A DNA stretch of 64,000 nucleotides from positions 1 to 64,000 of the forward strand of contig JBEKBS010000009.1 of the NCBI GenBank assembly GCA_050015275.1, in the 5' to 3' direction. Position numbers and translations under genes: made by a program. Shown here in pieces: positions 52,393 to 61,530 of the stretch. The notes beneath the pieces were generated by a model, which searched no databases, had not been told where the DNA came from, and worked only from the letters and a program-made list of their open reading frames with translations. The DNA comes from DATKJS01 sp050015275. GTDB taxonomy: Bacteria; Acidobacteriota; Aminicenantia; Aminicenantales; Saccharicenantaceae. The first letter of the stretch is position 1. Every line of letters starts with the position of its first letter.

Positions 52393-52398
52393 CCTCCT
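52393..52398 (-). promoter_or_regulatory. Ribosome site that decides a TTG start
   Basis: AGGAGG on the minus strand, five bases before TTG at 52387-52385. It fixes the start of the propeller protein at a rare initiation codon. Confidence 0.7.
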
Positions 52399-52529
52399 GC
52401 GCCGCGGGAGCATTCCCTGACTGGGCCTGATATATTATAGGGGCCCCCTATTTGTCAATGGACGTTGAGGCGCTCCGCGAGTGAGGGGGAGCCCGGTCGA
52501 GGTCCCTCCCCGTGAAGCGAGGCCAGAGG

Positions 52530-53282
52530 TCAGTCCTGGCCCTGGGGCGGCCTTGCCCCGAAGATGAGGAATGCGGCGCAGAGGGCCATGAGGCCCAGCG
52601 ACAGCTTGTAGAGTGAGCGCCATTCGGGATTGGCCTCCCGCAGGATCTCGAACTCGTTGACGAAGGCCGTCTCACAAGCGCCGTTCCCCCGGTCGCTCCG
52701 GGTCGTGCTCGACACCCGGCGGTAGGGCGAATCCTTGATCCCGTACGACACGAGCCAGCCCTTGAAATGGATCTGATCGCCTTTCCTCGCGCTCATGATC
52801 GTTCGGGCTACCAGTGGATCCGCGGGGAGAAGGTGGTTGTTGGACAGGCAGTCCTCCTTGAAGATCCGGCCCGTCTCCTCGTCCGGATACGTGTAGAAGC
52901 ACGTGAAATCGCGGTTCCTGAACTTCATCCTCGTGTAAACGGCCGATTCGAGGTCCTTCCCCCAGAGGACGCAAACGTCCTTGATATTGATGTGGTCGTT
53001 CCAGGCCTCGTGAGAGATATCCACGAAGGAATTTGCGTGATGATAGGAGACGATCATCCCCCAGAGCTCATAAGTGAAGAGGGGCGTCACCGAGTATGTG
53101 ACGCCCTTGCGGACGGCGTCGAACGGCTCAGGAAGCTCGGAGTTCGTCTGGACCGGTTCCTGAAGGAGGTCCGGGAGGATCGCGGTCTTGCCGGGCAGGC
53201 GGTCCCTCATGAAGAATGACAGGACGAACGCCGCGGCCGCGGCCGCCAGGACGAATTTGGCCGGTTTCCGGAGCGGGATCAT
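52530..53282 (-). CDS. Membrane-anchored protein of unknown function
   Basis: The 250-residue protein has one N-terminal membrane helix (FVLAAAAAAFVLSFFM) and one C-terminal helix (SLYKLSLGLMALCAAFLIFG), with a ~190-residue domain between. That domain contains Cys-rich and Tyr-rich patches (VCVLWGKDLESAVYTRMKF, DFTCFYTYPDEETG, CLSNNH) and GDQIHFKGWLVSYG, resembling nothing I can name. The ATG at 53282 lies 11 bases after the stop of the M24 peptidase gene, so it is probably co-transcribed; a TTG at 53300 would overlap that gene. The topology suggests a periplasmic or cytoplasmic sensor domain held by two helices. Confidence 0.65.
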   Translation of the reverse strand: MIPLRKPAKFVLAAAAAAFVLSFFMRDRLPGKTAILPDLLQEPVQTNSELPEPFDAVRKGVTYSVTPLFTYELWGMIVSYHHANSFVDISHEAWNDHINIKDVCVLWGKDLESAVYTRMKFRNRDFTCFYTYPDEETGRIFKEDCLSNNHLLPADPLVARTIMSARKGDQIHFKGWLVSYGIKDSPYRRVSSTTRSDRGNGACETAFVNEFEILREANPEWRSLYKLSLGLMALCAAFLIFGARPPQGQD

Positions 53283-53292
53283 TCCCGATTTC

Positions 53293-54474
53293 TCAGCCAA
53301 TGAGGATGAGCTCGGTTTGCGGGCGGCCGAGCCACTCGGCGCCCTTGTTCGTCACGACCACCATCTCCTCGACCGTGACGACCCCCTTGCCGGGAACGGT
53401 CAGCCGGGGCTCGATGGTGAAAACCATGCCTTCCTCGAGCTTCTGGAGCGGCTTCTGGGCATACTTCTCCCACTTCGGCCCGAGGAGCGCCGTGCCGTCA
53501 TGGGCGAAGCGGCCCGCCTGGTGGCCGAGGGCGTGGGGGAACTCGGCATAGCCCGCATCGAGGACGATCGACCGGGCGACGGCGTCGATCACGAGGCCCT
53601 GGACCCCCGGCTTCATGGCCCGGCGCGATTCATCGATGGCCCGGACGATGGTCCGGAAACCCTTCAGGACGTCCTCCGGCGCGCCCCTTTCGCCTTCCTT
53701 CAGGATGTAGAAGGTTCGCTGCATGTCGGAGCAGTAGGAGCTGACCTTGACCCCGAAGTCCATGTTGAGCACGTGGCCGCGCTCGACCACGCGATCGGTC
53801 GGGGAGTAATGGGCCTGGGCCGTCTCGGGTCCCGTGAAGACCGCCGGACAGGTCGATTGGCCCCACGCGAGCTGGAGCTTCCGGCGCTCGACCTCGGCCA
53901 AAATAAGGGCCGCGATCTCTTTCTCCGTCTTTCCGGGCCCGATGAACCCGGCCGCGACGGCGTAGATCTCCTCGGTGTGACGGACGGCCTCCTTCATCCA
54001 GGCGATCTCGGTCGCCGATTTCCTCTCCCTCAGGGCGGAGACGATCTTCTCGGCGGACATCAGCCGGTCCGCGAACCCGATCTCTCCAAGGAATTCCAGG
54101 AGGGTCAGGTACATGCCGTGGGTCAGGCCGTCGCAGATCTCGCTGCCTTTCGAGTAATTGAGGGCGATCGTCCTCGGATCGAGCTCTTTGAGATATTCGA
54201 GGAGGGGCTCCTTGATCCCCGTGACGAAGCCGACGACGTTGTCGTAGGCGCCCGTCTCCTCGATCCCTTTCTGATCGTAGAGGCCGACGATGGCCCGCGT
54301 CCGGCCGTCGGCGCCGACGATGAAGGCGGAGTGCCAGGTCACGTGTCCGGGGGCCAAGTACACGAGGGTCGGGTCGCCGTTGATCTCGCTCTCACGGGTG
54401 AAAGTGATCCAGCAGTCGACGCCGAATTCCCTGAGCAGGCCGACGGACTGTCTGACTTTTTCCTGGATGAGCAT
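53293..54474 (-). CDS. M24-family Xaa-Pro peptidase
   Basis: The 393-residue cytoplasmic protein has a creatinase-like N-terminal domain and a C-terminal pita-bread fold. Metal ligands are visible in NMDFGVK (Asp), CSDMQRT (Asp), HALGHQ (His), TIEPRL (Glu) and TVEEM (Glu), matching the M24 set. It cleaves Xaa-Pro dipeptides or removes an N-terminal residue before proline. It is shorter and clearly different from PepP at 34147. The POT peptide symporter gene lies 18 bases upstream on the same strand, so import and hydrolysis of small peptides are probably linked. Confidence 0.9.
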   Translation of the reverse strand: MLIQEKVRQSVGLLREFGVDCWITFTRESEINGDPTLVYLAPGHVTWHSAFIVGADGRTRAIVGLYDQKGIEETGAYDNVVGFVTGIKEPLLEYLKELDPRTIALNYSKGSEICDGLTHGMYLTLLEFLGEIGFADRLMSAEKIVSALRERKSATEIAWMKEAVRHTEEIYAVAAGFIGPGKTEKEIAALILAEVERRKLQLAWGQSTCPAVFTGPETAQAHYSPTDRVVERGHVLNMDFGVKVSSYCSDMQRTFYILKEGERGAPEDVLKGFRTIVRAIDESRRAMKPGVQGLVIDAVARSIVLDAGYAEFPHALGHQAGRFAHDGTALLGPKWEKYAQKPLQKLEEGMVFTIEPRLTVPGKGVVTVEEMVVVTNKGAEWLGRPQTELILIG

Positions 54475-54492
54475 GGTCCTTCTCCTTCCGGT

Positions 54493-55803
54493 CTAGGACG
54501 AAAAACGTTTGAGCTTTTTCATGAAGGCCAAAACGAGCACCGCGGCGATGGCCAGGAGCCCGGTCAGGATGAGGAAGAATTGGTGGTGGGCGAAGCGGCT
54601 ATAGGATTTCCCGAGCAGGCCGCTGCCGTAGCTCCCGGCGGCGGTGGCCGCGAACCAGCCACCCATCATCAGTCCCTGGATCTTCGGCGGCGCGACCTTG
54701 GAGACAAACGATTGGCCCATGGGAGAGATCAGGATCTCGGCCAGGGTGACGATGAAGTAGGTCCCGATGAGCCAGGCCGGCGACAGGATGGTTTGGTCCC
54801 TGTTCCCGCCGGCGAGGGACCCGAAGACCATGATGATCATGGCCAGGCTCATGATGAGCATGCCGAGGAAGATCTTGACCGGGGTCGAGGGTTCCTTGCC
54901 CCGCCGGTTCAGGGCGGCCAGGGCCGCGAGGAGGGCCGGGGTCAGCGCGAGGATGAAAAACGGCTCGAAGAACTGGTAGGTCTCGGGCCGGAGCCATTTG
55001 AGGCTGATCGTCGAGCGCTCGGCGAAAAGGGTCAGGCCGAAGGAATTCTGATAAAAGGCCACCCAGAAGAAGATGACGATGAGGAAGAGGATCACGAGGG
55101 TCGCGATGCGCTGGGCCTGTTCTTTTTTGTCCATGGCGGACGGTGCCCCCATGACGCTCGGAGTCTCCGATGGACGCGAGGTGTCCTTGGACGGTCCCAT
55201 TTCCCGCTTCTTGACGTCGGCGACGCGGATATGCGGCCGGCCCATATCGAAGATGATCACGGCAAAGAGCATCCCCACCGCGGCCACCCAGAACGAGAGA
55301 TTATAGCTGTGGAAGACGGCGCTGTTGACCGTGGCCACGATGGGGGCGATCATGGCGCCCAGATTGACGCCCATATAATAGATGTTGAAGCCGGCGTCCT
55401 TGAGAGGGACTTTGTCGGCGTAGAGGTTGCCGACGAGGACGGCCATGTTGACCTTGAAGATGCCCGTTCCGACGGCGATCAGGAGGAGGCCGATGTAGAA
55501 CGTGGTGATATGGTCCGCCGATGATACGGCTAGCCCGACATAGCCGAGGGCCATTAGGAAAGCCCCGGCGCGGACCGTCCTGATCTGCCCGAAGACGCGA
55601 TCGCCGAGCCAGCCGCCGACGAGAGGCATGAAATAGCAGAGGGCCAGGAAGACCCCGTAGAAATCGCCCTTGCGGGAGTCGTTCCAGCCGAGGACCTTGT
55701 CCATGTAGAGGACGAGGAGGGCCATCAGCGTGTAAAAGCCGACGCGCTCCCACATCTCGGTGAAAAAGATGAACGGCAGTCCCTGGGGATGTTTTTTCAG
55801 CAT
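54493..55803 (-). CDS. POT-family proton-coupled oligopeptide transporter
   Basis: The 436-residue major-facilitator protein has about 14 helices. The proton-coupling motif ExxER is intact (FFTEMWERVGFY), followed by YGVFLALCYFMPLVGGWLGDR and the family loop GTGIFKVNMAVLVGNLY. Late helices include SFVSKVAPPKIQGLMMGGWF. The ATG at 55803 with GGGAAGG is preferred over upstream starts. The family imports di- and tripeptides with protons. It is the first gene of the three-gene peptide unit on the minus strand, with the M24 peptidase following directly. Confidence 0.92.
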   Translation of the reverse strand: MLKKHPQGLPFIFFTEMWERVGFYTLMALLVLYMDKVLGWNDSRKGDFYGVFLALCYFMPLVGGWLGDRVFGQIRTVRAGAFLMALGYVGLAVSSADHITTFYIGLLLIAVGTGIFKVNMAVLVGNLYADKVPLKDAGFNIYYMGVNLGAMIAPIVATVNSAVFHSYNLSFWVAAVGMLFAVIIFDMGRPHIRVADVKKREMGPSKDTSRPSETPSVMGAPSAMDKKEQAQRIATLVILFLIVIFFWVAFYQNSFGLTLFAERSTISLKWLRPETYQFFEPFFILALTPALLAALAALNRRGKEPSTPVKIFLGMLIMSLAMIIMVFGSLAGGNRDQTILSPAWLIGTYFIVTLAEILISPMGQSFVSKVAPPKIQGLMMGGWFAATAAGSYGSGLLGKSYSRFAHHQFFLILTGLLAIAAVLVLAFMKKLKRFSS

Positions 55804-55882
55804 GTTGACGCCTTCCCGGAACCGGACATCGGTCCGGGGAGTATCGTAATGAAAATGAGCCGGGAAAAGCAAGGCGCGCGCA

Positions 55883-55911
55883 TTGACTTCGCGGGGCCTG
55901 CGTTATATAGT
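55883..55911 (+). promoter_or_regulatory. Promoter for the RhaT-like transporter
   Basis: TTGACT (55883-55888), 17 bases, then TATAGT (55906-55911); both match five of six consensus bases. The start near 55918 leaves a 17-base leader containing the ribosome site GAGGAG. Confidence 0.65.
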
Positions 55912-55934
55912 TCCCGGAAAATCGAGGAGACAGG

Positions 55935-57053
55935 ATGGCCCCCAATCCTTTTCTCGGAGTTTTTCTTCACGCCCTGGGCGGGTTCGCGGCCGGGAGCTTT
56001 TACATCCCCTACAAGAAAGTCCGCGGCTGGGCCTGGGAGACCTACTGGCTGACGGGCGGGTTCTTCAGCTGGATCATCACGCCCTGGATCGTGGGGCTCC
56101 TGACCTGCCCCGATCTCATCAGGGTCATCAGGTCCGCTTCGCCCGGGACGCTCCTCTGGACGTACCTCTTCGGCGTGATGTGGGGGGTCGGCGGGCTGAC
56201 CTTCGGCCTGAGCATGCGCTATCTCGGGCTGTCGCTCGGAATGGCCCTGTCGCTCGGCTTCTGCGCCGTCTTCGGCACCCTCGTCCCGCCGCTTTTCCAC
56301 AGCCAGCTCGCGGGCATGGTCTCAACCCCCTCCGGCCGGATCGTCATCCTCGGGATCCTCGTCTGCCTGACCGGGATCGCCATGTGCGGCAGCGCCGGGA
56401 TGAGGAAGGAACGGGAGCTCTCCGACGCCGAGAAACGGGCCTCGATCGCCGAGTTCAGCTTCGTCAAGGGCGCCTGGGTGGCCACGTTCGCCGGCGTCAT
56501 GAGCTCCTGCATGGCTTTTTCCTTCGCTGCCGGGAAGCCCATCGCCGCGGCCGCGGTGGCGAACGGGACGCCCCCTCTTTTCCAGAATTTTCCGGTCCTG
56601 ATCGTTGCCCTCTTCGGGGGGTTCACGACGAATTTTCTCTGGTGCGTCACGCTCAGCGTCCGGAACAGGACGGCAAGGGATTATCTGCGGGTCCAGGAGC
56701 CCATAACGCCGGCGGCGGAAACGGCTGCGGCCGCATCCACCCCGTTTCCCTCGCGCTCCCCGCGACCGTCGCTATTCTCCAACTATCTTTTCTCGGCCCT
56801 CGCCGGCATGACGTGGTACTTCCAGTTCTTCTTCTACGGGATGGGCACGACGAAGATGGGGAAGTATGACTTCTCGAGCTGGACCATCCACATGGCCTTC
56901 ATCATCACCTTCAGCAGCCTGTGGGGGATCTACTTCCACGAATGGAAGGGAACGGGCCGGCCGACGCGCCGGCTGGTCGTGGCCGGGATCGTCATCCTCA
57001 TCCTTTCGACGGTCGTCGTCGGGGTCGGCAACTACGTCGCCACGCTCAAGTAG
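55935..57053 (+). CDS. rhaT: L-rhamnose-proton symporter (RhaT family)
   Basis: The 372-residue transporter has ten predicted helices and RhaT-family motifs: FLHALGGFAAGSFYIPYKKV, WETYWLTGGFFSWIITPW, LFGVMWGVGGLTFGLSMRYLG and the late SSLWGIYFHEWKG. The central cytoplasmic loop is rich in Ala/Pro. Family members import L-rhamnose or L-lyxose with protons. This fits the rhamnosidase-like GH78 gene upstream, but no rhamnose isomerase, kinase or aldolase gene is near. It has its own promoter and stands divergent from the peptide genes. Confidence 0.88.
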   Translation: MAPNPFLGVFLHALGGFAAGSFYIPYKKVRGWAWETYWLTGGFFSWIITPWIVGLLTCPDLIRVIRSASPGTLLWTYLFGVMWGVGGLTFGLSMRYLGLSLGMALSLGFCAVFGTLVPPLFHSQLAGMVSTPSGRIVILGILVCLTGIAMCGSAGMRKERELSDAEKRASIAEFSFVKGAWVATFAGVMSSCMAFSFAAGKPIAAAAVANGTPPLFQNFPVLIVALFGGFTTNFLWCVTLSVRNRTARDYLRVQEPITPAAETAAAASTPFPSRSPRPSLFSNYLFSALAGMTWYFQFFFYGMGTTKMGKYDFSSWTIHMAFIITFSSLWGIYFHEWKGTGRPTRRLVVAGIVILILSTVVVGVGNYVATLK

Positions 57054-57109
57054 GCGGTCAAGGGCAACCTCGCTGCCCGAAAAGGGGGCGGCCCGAGCTT
57101 CCCTTTTGG

Positions 57110-58213
57110 TCAGTCCGCGGACTTGACCCGGTCCCAGACCTTGATGTAGAGGGCGTTGGCTTCCTTCAGGTTGGCGATGATCTCGCTCTTCGCCAGGATT
57201 TCCTGTTTCACGAAGATGCCGGGATTGTTCCGGATTTCGGGATCGAGAAGCGGATAGGCGTCCTTGTTCGGGCAGAGATAATAGATGAAGTCCGTGTTCT
57301 CGGCGGCGACCTTCGGGTCGTGGAGGAAATTGATGAAGGCGTGGGCCAGGGCGACCTGGTCGGAGCTCTTCGGGATGACGAGGTCGTCGCAGGAGATGAT
57401 CGTTCCCTCCTCGGGGATGAAGAAGCGGACGTCCGGGTTTTCCTTCCGGACCTGGAAAACGTCGCCGTTCCAGGCGTGGACCAGGAGGAACTCGCCGGAG
57501 GCCAGGCCAAGCTTGTACTGCTCGTTGTCGAACTTGGCCAGGTTCTTCTTCCAGCGCAGGAGGACCGCCTCGGCCTCGAGGAGCTCTTTTTCGTTGACGG
57601 TGTTGATGCTGTATCCCAGGGACTTGAGGGCGGCCCCGATCGATTCCCGCATGTCGTTGAACATGGTCATCCGGCCCTTGAGGTCCTTCCGGTCGAACAT
57701 TTCCCAAGTCGGCCTGATATCCTTCACCCGGCCTTCGAGGTAGGCGATCCCGCTCCAGACGAGCATGTAGGGCACGGAATGGTCCATCGTCTTGTCGACC
57801 GTGATCTTGAGGAATTCCGGGTCCACGTGGCTGATATTCGGCAGCCGGGCATGGTCGAGCCGGAGGAGCATGTCCTGGTCGAACATCAGGCTGACCATAT
57901 AGCTCGTCGGGGTGAGGACGTCGTATCCGGTCGCGCCCGCCTTGAGCTTGGCGTACATGGCCTCGTTCGATTCGAAGGTGTCGATGACGACGCGGCAACC
58001 GTTCTCTCGCTCGAACCTCCGGACGAGCTCGGGCTTGATGTAATCGGCCCAAGTATAGACGCTCAGGACCGGCCTCGATTTTCCGCAGCCGCCGGGGAAT
58101 AGGAGCGACAAAGCCAGAAGGACAAGGATCGTGCGGGGCGGGGCCGGCCGGGTTCCGGCCGGGACGGCCGGCAAGCCTGGGGAACGCCTGTTTCCGGTTT
58201 CGGGATCCCTCAT
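57110..58213 (-). CDS. potD: Spermidine/putrescine-binding protein (PotD/PotF)
   Basis: The 367-residue lipoprotein begins at the ATG at 58213, and a lipobox-like GGC follows the leader. Solute-binding features are clear: VYTWADYIKPELVRRFE, TFESNEAMYAKLKAGATGYD, TPTSYMVSLM, DHSVPYMLVWSGIAYLEGRV and ADSSDQVALAHAFINFLHDP-type late motifs. It captures polyamines outside the membrane for the PotABC complex. It is the last gene of the pot operon, 29 bases after potC. The order potA-potB-potC-potD is the standard one. Confidence 0.92.
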   Translation of the reverse strand: MRDPETGNRRSPGLPAVPAGTRPAPPRTILVLLALSLLFPGGCGKSRPVLSVYTWADYIKPELVRRFERENGCRVVIDTFESNEAMYAKLKAGATGYDVLTPTSYMVSLMFDQDMLLRLDHARLPNISHVDPEFLKITVDKTMDHSVPYMLVWSGIAYLEGRVKDIRPTWEMFDRKDLKGRMTMFNDMRESIGAALKSLGYSINTVNEKELLEAEAVLLRWKKNLAKFDNEQYKLGLASGEFLLVHAWNGDVFQVRKENPDVRFFIPEEGTIISCDDLVIPKSSDQVALAHAFINFLHDPKVAAENTDFIYYLCPNKDAYPLLDPEIRNNPGIFVKQEILAKSEIIANLKEANALYIKVWDRVKSAD

Positions 58214-58242
58214 CGCGGAATCCCTATTTAACCCCAGAACGG

Positions 58243-59016
58243 CTATCTTTTCAACCGGGCGAGCTTCTGGCTGGCGATGACGGCCGTGAGGGTCACGGCC
58301 AGGAGGAGGGTCGAAAGGGCGTTGATCATCGGCGGGTTTCCATACTTGATCATGCTGTAGATCCGGAGGGGGAGGGTCGTCGAGCCCGGGCCGGCGACGA
58401 AAAAAGTGATGACGAAATCGTCCACCGACAGGGTGAAGGCCAGGAGACCGCCCGCCGCCAACCCAGGGAGAAGGAGCGGGAGGAGGACCTTGAGGGTGCT
58501 CTGCCACCAGTTGGCGCCGAGGTCCTGGGCGGCCTCGATGAGCGAGAAATCGAAATCCTGGAGCCGGGCCAGGACGACCATCGCGACATAGCTCACCGAG
58601 AACGTCACGTGGGCGAGGAAAATGGTGAAAAGGCCGAGGCCGGTCCCGGCCGCCACGAAGGCCATCAGAAGGCTGATGCCCATCAGGATCTCGGGGACGA
58701 CGAGAGGGGTATAGATCAAGGTGTAATGGACCCGCTGGAGGCGGCTCCCGGCGTAACGGTGCAGGGCGAAGGCGGCCGCCGTGCCCAGGACGAGCGAAAC
58801 GGCCGTCGAGCTCACCGCGATGATGAGCGTGTTGCGGACAGACAGCCAGATCTCGGGGGAGTGGAAGAGCCTTGCGTACCAATCGAGGGTGAATCCCTGC
58901 CAGCTGCTCGAGAACCGGGCTGCGTTGAAGGAATTGACGACGAGGATGAGGATCGGCAGGTAGAAAAAGACGAGGATGAGAACGGTCATGGCCAACGGAA
59001 AACGGCTCCTCTTCAC
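58243..59016 (-). CDS. potC: Polyamine ABC transporter permease PotC
   Basis: The 257-residue permease starts at GTG 59016 behind GGGGAGG, and its start overlaps the potB stop (GTGA). Six helices are visible with the EAA loop EAAQDLGANWWQSTLKVLLPLLLPG, plus the usual opening LILVFFYLPILILVVNSFN. It forms the membrane channel with PotB and is driven by PotA. Length is typical. Confidence 0.92.
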   Translation of the reverse strand: MKRSRFPLAMTVLILVFFYLPILILVVNSFNAARFSSSWQGFTLDWYARLFHSPEIWLSVRNTLIIAVSSTAVSLVLGTAAAFALHRYAGSRLQRVHYTLIYTPLVVPEILMGISLLMAFVAAGTGLGLFTIFLAHVTFSVSYVAMVVLARLQDFDFSLIEAAQDLGANWWQSTLKVLLPLLLPGLAAGGLLAFTLSVDDFVITFFVAGPGSTTLPLRIYSMIKYGNPPMINALSTLLLAVTLTAVIASQKLARLKR

Positions 59017-60098
59017 GGCGCCTCCCCGATGATGATCTCCGCCTTGTCTTTCTTCCGTTGGCGGACAAGCACGGCGATGAGGGGCGCCAGGACGGCCAGG
59101 ATCAGGACGGCCGAGAGGGCGGCCGCGTGCGGAAGGTTGCGGTCGACGAAGACCCTCTGGGCGATCTTGTTCCCGACCATCTCGCTGGCCGGCCCGCCGA
59201 CCAGGTCGGGGATGATGTAGGAGCCCAGGGCGGGGATGAAGACGACCAGGACCGCCGTCACGAGGCCGCGCCGGATCCCCGGGAGGAAGATCTTCCGGAA
59301 GGCCTGGAAGGGCTTGGCGCCGAGGTCCCGGGCCGCCTCGACCAGCCGGAAATCGAACTTCTCCGCGGCCGCGTAGATCGGAAGGATGGTGAACGGCAGG
59401 AAGGTGTACACCATGACCAGGACAACCGCCGCCGGATGATAGAGGAGCGTTGTTTGGGGGCCGGCGAGGCCGGTCGCCTCGAGGACTTTCTTGATCAGCC
59501 CCTCGGGGTGAAGGAGCGATCTCCAGGCGAAGACCCGGACGAGGAAGCTCGTCCAGAACGGCACGATGATGAGCATCAGGAGCCGGTTCTGCCATTTTTC
59601 GGGGGCCCGGGCGATGAAGTAACCTGTCGGGAGCGAGAAAAGGATGCAAAGCATGGTGGTCACGAGGCTTATCCAGACCGTCCGCCAGGCGATGACCAGG
59701 TATCCGGCATTCCCCAGCGCGCGGATCGTTTCCAGGGTCCAGCCCGCCCCGATGCCGCCGTAAGGGTTAGCCGGGCGGAAGGCGATGGCGAAGACGAGCA
59801 GGGTCGGAATGACGATGAAGAGGGTGAGCCAGAACAGGGTCGGGAGCGAGATCAGCCACTCCTGGAACCTGCGCCGGCGGGGAGCTGTCTCGCCTCTTAC
59901 TGGATCCGTCCGGACGCGGGCAGTCCCGGCTCCTGCCCGATTTGTCCAGATACGGGCAGCACCGTCTCTTGGCGGGGCAGCCCCGCTTCTTAGCGGGGCA
60001 GATTTCGAGGAGCGAACATCAGAAGCGCGGCGGAGCGGCTCGGAGTCGCGCTTCTGGGAAATATCGGGATCAAAGGACTCTCTGCGACGGAGACTCAT
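59013..60098 (-). CDS. potB: Polyamine ABC transporter permease PotB with N-terminal extension
   Basis: The protein is 361 residues, longer than the usual ~280. The permease begins near residue 78 (RRRFQEWLISLPTLFWLTL), with the EAA loop EAARDLGAKPFQAFRKIFLPG and family-typical helices. Residues 1-77 are a basic, Arg/Ala/Pro-rich stretch. No ATG, GTG or TTG codon lies between the ATG at 60098 and the conserved region, so this extension is probably translated. The ATG lies one base after the potA stop, which also supports it. The DNA encoding residues ~14-64 is full of short inverted repeats (59908-60056). Confidence 0.85.
   Translation of the reverse strand: MSLRRRESFDPDISQKRDSEPLRRASDVRSSKSAPLRSGAAPPRDGAARIWTNRAGAGTARVRTDPVRGETAPRRRRFQEWLISLPTLFWLTLFIVIPTLLVFAIAFRPANPYGGIGAGWTLETIRALGNAGYLVIAWRTVWISLVTTMLCILFSLPTGYFIARAPEKWQNRLLMLIIVPFWTSFLVRVFAWRSLLHPEGLIKKVLEATGLAGPQTTLLYHPAAVVLVMVYTFLPFTILPIYAAAEKFDFRLVEAARDLGAKPFQAFRKIFLPGIRRGLVTAVLVVFIPALGSYIIPDLVGGPASEMVGNKIAQRVFVDRNLPHAAALSAVLILAVLAPLIAVLVRQRKKDKAEIIIGEAP
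59908..60056. repeat. Cluster of palindromes inside the potB 5' coding region
   Basis: Three inverted repeats lie together: CGGGCAG (59917-59923) with CTGCCCG (59933-59939), GCGGGG (59972-59977) with CCCCGC (59981-59986), and CAGAAGCGCG (60020-60029) with CGCGCTTCTG (60047-60056). Direct repeats also occur (GCGGGGCAG at 59972 and 59993; a 16-base pair at 59908 and 59944). This fits insertion of a palindromic element into the gene, in frame. Confidence 0.6.
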
Positions 60099-60099
60099 C

Positions 60100-61263
60100 C
60101 TATTCCCCGTTGAAGGGCTCGCCGACCTTCTGCGGCGGGACGGCAAGCAGGCCCTCGTCGGCCTTCCGGAAATGGTCGAGCATGAAACCGTCGTCGGCGT
60201 GCCACCAGATCCAGGCCTCGTCCTTCCAGCGCAGGGGTTTCTCGTCGAGGAAATAGCGGGCGTGCTGGCGGAGGACCTGGATCCTGTAGCCCGCGACCCG
60301 GACCCAGTATTTCGTGTTCGAGCCGAGGTAGATGACGTCCTCGACGACGGCCGGGAGGTAATTCCGTTGCGGCTCTTCCTCGGGCCGCTCATGGGAGATA
60401 TGGATCTTCTCGGGCCGGATGCTGAGATAGATCGGCTGGACGGGCTGGAGGTGCTTGTCGTTGAAACAGAGGATCCCGGGCAGGCCCGCGATGTCCAGGC
60501 GGCAGTATTCGCGGTCCGGGCAATCGAGGACCCGGCCCTTGAGGAAATTCGTGTCGCCGATGAAGGCGGCGACGAAGCTCGTCCGGGGAGATTCATAGAT
60601 CTCGGCCGGCGCCCCCACCTGCTCGATCCGGCCGCTGTCCATGACCGCGATCCGGTCGCTCAGGCTCATGGCCTCGGCCTGGTCGTGGGTGACGTAGAGA
60701 AAGGTGATCCCGACCTCGTCGTGGATGAGGTCGAGCTCGATGAGCATCTTCTGGCGGAGCTTGAGGTCCAGGGCCGCGAGCGGCTCGTCGAGAAGCAGGA
60801 CGTCGGGCCTGTTGATCAGGGCCCGGGCGACGGCGACCCGCTGTTTCTGGCCGCCGGAGAGGAGGTCGGGCCTCTTGTCGGCCTGGTCCGTCATCTGGAT
60901 GAGGTGGAGCATTTTGTCGACCTCGGCGCCGATCTCCGTTTTCGGCCGCTTGGCGATGGCCAGGCCGAAGGCGATATTGTCCCGGACCGTCATGTGGGGG
61001 AAGAGGGCATAGCTCTGGAAGATCGTGTTGACCTTGCGCTCGTTCGGGGGGAGGTCGGTGATGTCCCGGCCGTCGAGGAACACGCGGCCGGCGTCGGGCT
61101 CTTCGAACCCGGCCGCGAGACGGAGCATGGTCGTCTTGCCGCAGCCGCTCGGCCCGAGGAGAGAAAAGAATTCCCCCTTCTTGATCTCCAGGGAAACGTC
61201 GCCGACCGCCTGGATGGTTCCGAAACGCTTGGAGACGCCGCGGAACTCCAGGAACTCAGCCAA
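60100..61263 (-). CDS. potA: Polyamine ABC transporter ATPase PotA
   Basis: The 387-residue ATPase has Walker A GPSGCGKTT, signature LSGGQKQR, Walker B VLLLDEPLAALD and the switch His in VTHDQ. A C-terminal TOBE-like domain (from ~residue 240, YLSIRPEKI) is typical of PotA/MalK ATPases. It is the first gene of the pot operon and ends one base before potB starts. It powers uptake of putrescine/spermidine across the inner membrane. Confidence 0.93.
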   Translation of the reverse strand: MAEFLEFRGVSKRFGTIQAVGDVSLEIKKGEFFSLLGPSGCGKTTMLRLAAGFEEPDAGRVFLDGRDITDLPPNERKVNTIFQSYALFPHMTVRDNIAFGLAIAKRPKTEIGAEVDKMLHLIQMTDQADKRPDLLSGGQKQRVAVARALINRPDVLLLDEPLAALDLKLRQKMLIELDLIHDEVGITFLYVTHDQAEAMSLSDRIAVMDSGRIEQVGAPAEIYESPRTSFVAAFIGDTNFLKGRVLDCPDREYCRLDIAGLPGILCFNDKHLQPVQPIYLSIRPEKIHISHERPEEEPQRNYLPAVVEDVIYLGSNTKYWVRVAGYRIQVLRQHARYFLDEKPLRWKDEAWIWWHADDGFMLDHFRKADEGLLAVPPQKVGEPFNGE

Positions 61264-61376
61264 CGAAGGGAACTCCTTGGTCGGAAGGGCTCGGGGCGGT
61301 GGAACACGGGAAAACGGGCATCGCTCGTCTCAAGGCCGTATTATGAAAAAAATATCCCGGCATTTCAATAATTATT

Positions 61377-61473
61377 AATTCGGTGACACATAACTCATTA
61401 CCGAAATTAAGACATAAAGAATCGGGTGATCATTAGGTGATCATTAAGTGTATTGAGTTGTGCGTCACCGAAT
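61377..61473. repeat. Palindromic intergenic repeat, copy 1
   Basis: Left arm 61378-61396 (ATTCGGTGACACA, then TAACTC) pairs with right arm 61455-61473 at 17 of 19 positions. The next bases (CATTACCGAAAT) form a second inner stem with TTCGGT. Inside is a perfect 11-base tandem (GGTGATCATTA at 61425 and 61436). A second copy is at 63763-63848 in the same orientation. Confidence 0.7.
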
Positions 61474-61530
61474 GAGAGGCCGGTTTGAACTCCCTCGTCA
61501 CGACTTGCGTATATAGAGCCTGAGGCCCAT

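Noticed and set aside
53188..55524. Long plus-strand open frame opposite the M24 and POT genes
   Set aside because: It is a codon-bias shadow of two clear minus-strand genes with intact metal and transport motifs.
61425..61446. CRISPR-like repeat at the GGTGATCATTA tandem
   Set aside because: It is only two adjoining 11-base units with no spacers and no cas genes. It is an internal duplication in a palindromic element.
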